Below are positions 60,853 to 64,000 of a stretch of 64,000 bases of DNA, piece after piece. Both the position numbers and the translations under genes were made by a program. Every line of letters starts with the position of its first letter. The first letter of the stretch is position 1. The stretch is from Acidobacteriaceae bacterium (lineage in GTDB: Bacteria; Acidobacteriota; Terriglobia; Terriglobales; Acidobacteriaceae). The stretch is from assembly GCA_035944135.1 (NCBI GenBank), contig DASZBM010000006.1, forward strand, positions 1-64,000, in the 5' to 3' direction. Under the pieces are notes generated by a model. It made no database searches. It worked only from the letters and a program-made list of their open reading frames with translations, and had not been told where the DNA came from.

Positions 60853-62967
60853 ATGCCGCATCTCCGGTCGTCTTTCGCGACCTCCTCGCTCGTCACGCTT
60901 TCGTTCGTCCTTGCCTGTACGCCTCTCCTTCGCGCCCAGACCGGAGCGACACCCGCAGCCACCCCGGCCTCTCCTGCGACCGCCGCCGCGCCTGTCACTC
61001 ACTATGTGCCCGGGCCAGCCTTCGACGCCTCCGCCATCAACAAGGCCGCGGATCCCTGCACCGATTTCTATAAGTTCGCCTGCGGAAACTTCGCGGTCGA
61101 GCATCCCATCCCCGCCGACCAGACCGGCGTCGACCAGTTCTATCTCCTCTACAACGTCAACACTCAGGAGCTGAACGGAATCCTGACCAAGTACTCCGAC
61201 CCCGCCAACCAGAAGAGCTCCAACGAGCAGAAGATCGGCGACTATTACGCCGCCTGCATGAACACCGACCTTATCAACCAGAAGCAACTGGCGCCTATCC
61301 AGCCGTTCTTCGATCAGATCGACAAGGTATCCAAGCACGGCCTCGCCTATCTTGCAGGTGAGCTTCAGCGCGACGGTGTCAACGTCTTCTTCGGCTTCGG
61401 CGAGATGCAGGATTTCAAGGATTCGACCAAACAGATCGCCGTCGCTTCCCAGGGCGGCCTTGGTCTTCCCGAGCGCGACTACTACACCCGCACGGGCGAC
61501 AAGGACGTCAAGCTTCGCCAGCAGTACGTTGACCACATCGCGAAAATGCTCACCTTCGCCGGCGAAACACCCGAGCAGGCCGCCACCGACGCGAAGAACA
61601 TCCTCGCCTTTGAGACGAAACTCGCCGAAGCATCACTCACAATCACCGAACAGCGCGACCCGCAGAAAATCTACCATCCCACGACACTCGCCGACTTTGA
61701 GAAGACCGAGCTCAGCAACGTTCCCTTCGCCAGCTTCCTCGAAGCCATTCACGCGCCCCAGTTCACAACACTCAATGACTACAGCCCCGGGTTTTTCCCC
61801 GCGATGGTCCAGGCTGTCAGCGATACGGACATGCAAACCCTGCGTGCCTACATGAAGTTCCACACGATGAGCGATTTCGCATACGATCTTCCTTCGCAGA
61901 TCGATGCCGAGCACTTCAACTTCTACGGCCGCATCCTCTCCGGTCAGCCCGAGGAAAAACCGCGCTGGAAGCGCTGCTCCGCCGGTGTTGATGGCGCTCT
62001 TGGGGAGGCTCTTGGTCAGGTCTACGTCGACCAGTACTTCCCCGGCGATGAGAAGGCCAAAACCCTGCAGATGGTCCACGACATCGAAGCCGCGATGGAT
62101 AAGGACCTCGACACGCTTCCATGGATGAGCCCCGAGACGAAGGAGAAGGCCAAGGCCAAGCTCCACGCCGTCGCCGACAAGATCGGCTACCCCGAGCATT
62201 GGCGTGACTACTCCAAACTCGAAATCTCCCACACCGATGCCCTCGGCAATCTCGAGCGCGCCAATGCCTTCGAGAACGACCGCGAGCTCAACAAAATCGG
62301 ACAGCCGGTCGACAAACTCGAATGGGACATGTCGCCGCCCACCGTCAATGCCAACTACAACCCGTCGATGAACAACATCAACTTCCCCGCCGGAATTCTG
62401 CAGCCCGGTTTCTATGATCCCAAGGCCGACCTGGCGACCAACTACGGCCATATCGGCTCCATCATCGGCCACGAACTCACTCATGGCTTCGACGATGAGG
62501 GCAGCCAGTTCGACGCCACCGGCAACCTCAGCGACTGGTGGACCGCCGCCGACAAGAAGAACTTCGAGGCCCGCACCGGCTGCCTCGTCAACGAGTACGG
62601 CAGCTTCGTCGCCGTCGACGACCTCCACATCAATGGCAAGCTCACCCTCGGCGAAAACACCGCCGACAATGGCGGGCTCCTGCTCGCCTACATGGCCTAC
62701 CTCGACCGCGCAAAGAAGGATGGCCTCGACATCAACAAGAAGATCAACGGCTTCACCGGCCCGCAGCGCTTCTATATCGCCTACGCGCAGAACTGGTGCG
62801 AGAACGCCCGCCCCGAACAGGTCCGTGAACAGGTCCAGACCGACCCCCACTCACCGGATCACTTCCGCGCCGACGGTGCCATCGTCAACCAGCCCGGCTT
62901 CGGCCCGGCCTTCGGCTGCAAAGAGGGCCAGCCCATGACCCCGGCCAAAAACTGCCGCGTCTGGTAG
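60853..62967 (+). CDS. M13-family zinc endopeptidase (neprilysin-like), exported
   Basis: A 704-residue protein with a signal peptide (TLSFVLACTPLLRAQ) followed by an Ala/Pro/Thr-rich linker, the M13 N-terminal domain (DPCTDFYKFACGNF) and the catalytic domain. The latter has NANYNPSMNNINFPAGIL, zinc motif H540-E541-L-T-H544, third ligand E601 in GENTADNGG and the terminal C-R-V-W, the conserved CxxW end. It cleaves peptides in the periplasm or outside. Acidobacteria commonly carry several copies. The ATG at 60853 is behind GGAG. The much longer upstream frame is not coding. Confidence 0.95.
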   Translation: MPHLRSSFATSSLVTLSFVLACTPLLRAQTGATPAATPASPATAAAPVTHYVPGPAFDASAINKAADPCTDFYKFACGNFAVEHPIPADQTGVDQFYLLYNVNTQELNGILTKYSDPANQKSSNEQKIGDYYAACMNTDLINQKQLAPIQPFFDQIDKVSKHGLAYLAGELQRDGVNVFFGFGEMQDFKDSTKQIAVASQGGLGLPERDYYTRTGDKDVKLRQQYVDHIAKMLTFAGETPEQAATDAKNILAFETKLAEASLTITEQRDPQKIYHPTTLADFEKTELSNVPFASFLEAIHAPQFTTLNDYSPGFFPAMVQAVSDTDMQTLRAYMKFHTMSDFAYDLPSQIDAEHFNFYGRILSGQPEEKPRWKRCSAGVDGALGEALGQVYVDQYFPGDEKAKTLQMVHDIEAAMDKDLDTLPWMSPETKEKAKAKLHAVADKIGYPEHWRDYSKLEISHTDALGNLERANAFENDRELNKIGQPVDKLEWDMSPPTVNANYNPSMNNINFPAGILQPGFYDPKADLATNYGHIGSIIGHELTHGFDDEGSQFDATGNLSDWWTAADKKNFEARTGCLVNEYGSFVAVDDLHINGKLTLGENTADNGGLLLAYMAYLDRAKKDGLDINKKINGFTGPQRFYIAYAQNWCENARPEQVREQVQTDPHSPDHFRADGAIVNQPGFGPAFGCKEGQPMTPAKNCRVW

Positions 62968-62986
62968 CGTTCTACAGCGCTGGGTG

Positions 62987-63027
62987 CCCCCATTCATGGC
63001 GACGTCTTTTGTCGTCATGGGTGGGGG
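62987..63027. repeat. Dispersed palindromic element, copy 2
   Basis: Arms CCCCCATTCATGGCGAC and GTCGTCATGGGTGGGGG around a short T-rich loop, with three mismatches between the arms. It matches 28006-28042 almost base for base. It lies 20 bases after the M13 peptidase stop. Confidence 0.8.
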
Positions 63028-63093
63028 TCCACAGAGCCACCTGAGGAAATCCCCTTGACGCCGCCGATATACTTAACTTAAGGGAACAACTCT

Positions 63094-63119
63094 GGCCCGG
63101 CCCACGCCGGGCCTTCGCT
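63094..63119 (+). terminator. Terminator-like hairpin downstream of the M13 peptidase gene
   Basis: Perfect stem GGCCCGGC / GCCGGGCC (63094-63113) with a 4-base loop, followed by TTCGCTTTT. Confidence 0.6.
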
Positions 63120-63141
63120 TTTGAGCCTCCGGAGACGCCTT

Positions 63142-63210
63142 AGGTCCACCCCTAAAGTCTCTCGTTCCAAGATTTTGCGCAAAAAGTACGGGGGGGGGGG
63201 AGGGGGTACC
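63142..63210. repeat. TTTTGCGCAAAA plus G-tract element, copy B
   Basis: AGGTCCA, CCCTAAAGTC, AAGATTTTGCGCAAAAA, a 12-base-class G-tract, A, GGGGG and GTACC in the same order as at 43750. The palindrome is at 63173-63184. It ends one codon before the presumed start of the EamA transporter gene, so its GGGGAGGGGG could serve as a ribosome site. Confidence 0.8.
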
Positions 63211-63211
63211 A

Positions 63212-64000
63212 CTGGAGCCGCACGAAAAAACACAACGCTCCCTCGGCTTCGCCGCCTGCTGCCTCGCCAGCATGTTCTGGGGCTGTGGATTCTTCTTCGG
63301 CAAAATCGCCCTCGCCGAGATGAACTCCGGAGCGATGGTTTTCTACCGGTTCGTCTTCTGCGCCCTCGCCCTGACTCCTTTCCTCATCACGCATCGCCCA
63401 GGCCTGAACCGCCGCGAGTGGCTCATCCTGCTGCTCGCCTCGGTCCTGGGCGTTCCGCTCCAGTTCCTCTTCCAGTTCCACGGCCTCGCGCTCACCACCG
63501 TCTCCCACGCCTCGCTCATGGTCGGCACGATGCCCGTAATCCTCGCCGTCGGCGCCACCATCTTCGCCCACGAGCGCCTCCACCGCCTCGGCTGGATCGC
63601 CCTCTTCGTCTCCACCACGGGCGCCGCGCTGATCGCCCTCGGCGGAACCCACCACGCCTCCGCCAACGGCCCAACCCTCCGCGGCGACCTGTACGTCGTC
63701 TTCTCCCTCTGCATCGCGCTCTTCTGGGTGCTGCTCAACCAGCACCTCGTCATGACCCACAGCGCCGTGGTCGTGACAGCGTACGGTCTCTGCGCCGGGA
63801 CGCTGATGCTCATCGTCGTCGTACCGCCGCTCTACGGCCTTCCCCCCATCCACCACATCTCGCTGAAGGCCTGGCTCGCGCTGGCCGCCAGCGGTCTGCT
63901 CTGCACAGCATCCTCCACCTTCCTCTGGAACTGGGGAATGACCAAGGTTCCGGCCTCACAGGCCGGAGTCCTGCTCAACATGGAGCCCCTCATCGGCTCG
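63212..64000 (+). CDS. EamA/DMT-superfamily transporter (3' end outside the window)
   Basis: 263 codons are visible and the frame is still open at the window edge. There are at least eight hydrophobic segments. LGFAACCLASMFWGCGFFFGKIAL is TM1, LTTVSHASLMVGTMPVILAVGATIFAHERL is the usual EamA TM3-TM4 region, and VPASQAGVLLNMEPLIGS begins the second-repeat counterpart. Family members export or import small metabolites. No ATG, GTG or TTG is in frame between an upstream stop and TM1. The first ATG (63272) would cut TM1 in half, so a CTG at 63212 is proposed, or the G-tract carries an indel. Confidence 0.85.
   Translation, partial: MEPHEKTQRSLGFAACCLASMFWGCGFFFGKIALAEMNSGAMVFYRFVFCALALTPFLITHRPGLNRREWLILLLASVLGVPLQFLFQFHGLALTTVSHASLMVGTMPVILAVGATIFAHERLHRLGWIALFVSTTGAALIALGGTHHASANGPTLRGDLYVVFSLCIALFWVLLNQHLVMTHSAVVVTAYGLCAGTLMLIVVVPPLYGLPPIHHISLKAWLALAASGLLCTASSTFLWNWGMTKVPASQAGVLLNMEPLIGS

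Noticed and set aside
63055-63083. TTGACG followed by TATACT/TTAAGG, a possible promoter giving a very short RNA ending at the 63094 hairpin
   Set aside because: Spacing between the boxes is wrong for TATACT and the alternative -10 is poor, so there is no firm basis for a promoter or small RNA.
1-64000. CRISPR array, tRNA, rRNA, prophage or insertion sequence
   Set aside because: I looked for regular 28-37-base repeats with spacers, tRNA T-loop patterns and transposase motifs and saw none. A tRNA could still be missed by eye.

Overview
The window looks like a piece of chromosome from an acidobacterium of the Terriglobia type (Granulicella/Edaphobacter/Terriglobus-like). This is inferred from high G+C, a complete Gram-negative division and cell-wall (dcw) cluster, TonB and outer-membrane systems, the style of the proteins and dense interspersed intergenic repeats. 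No tRNA, rRNA, CRISPR array, transposase or phage gene was recognised. Both ends cut genes: murD on the left and an EamA/DMT transporter on the right.

Layout. 1-8740 (minus strand) is the dcw operon, read right to left: mraZ, rsmH, ftsL-like, ftsI, murE, murF, mraY, murD. A 10-bp-period repeat that fits MraZ boxes lies upstream of mraZ. 9058-14436 holds a DUF2127 membrane protein, a fasciclin protein and an iron-uptake pair (TonB-dependent receptor plus PiuC-type hydroxylase). Two tandem 25-bp operator-like sites sit in front of the receptor, facing a divergent SRPBCC gene. 14408-20837 is a tight five-gene minus-strand operon: TPP enzyme, enolase-superfamily dehydratase, an internally duplicated membrane protein, gluconate-dehydrogenase-subunit-3-like protein and GMC oxidoreductase. 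It looks like a sugar-acid oxidation module. 20982-27948 is a LysR regulator divergent from a tripartite RND efflux operon.

28086-31369 groups an alginate-lyase-family protein, an orphan barstar homologue, KDPG aldolase and KDG kinase, which together form a uronate route. mreB and alanine dehydrogenase follow, then DinB-like and DoxX-like genes. 36102-39941 encodes an NtrY/NtrX-like two-component system whose regulator has lost the GAFTGA loop. 40036-41307 is a small AT-richer island with a convincing DpnI homologue (methyl-directed GATC endonuclease), an upstream ORF resembling a truncated BglII-family enzyme, and a downstream zinc-ribbon gene.

41682-48844 has an RsbRD-like response regulator, a fatty-acid desaturase, a TonB protein with a large cytoplasmic domain, a large membrane patatin protein and thioredoxin 2. 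48849-57871 is the phoH-ybeY-corC-era-GNAT block. It is split by opposite-strand yihY, MFS and O-methyltransferase genes plus a DUF2062 gene. rpsT, a secreted propeller-like protein, an M13 peptidase and the partial EamA transporter close the window.

The most striking non-coding signal is a set of seven intergenic patches made of degenerate heptamer repeats (period 7 or 14). They are joined by two other dispersed families: a palindrome at 28006 and 62987, and a TTTTGCGCAAAA plus G-tract element at 43750, 63142 and, degenerate, 48321.
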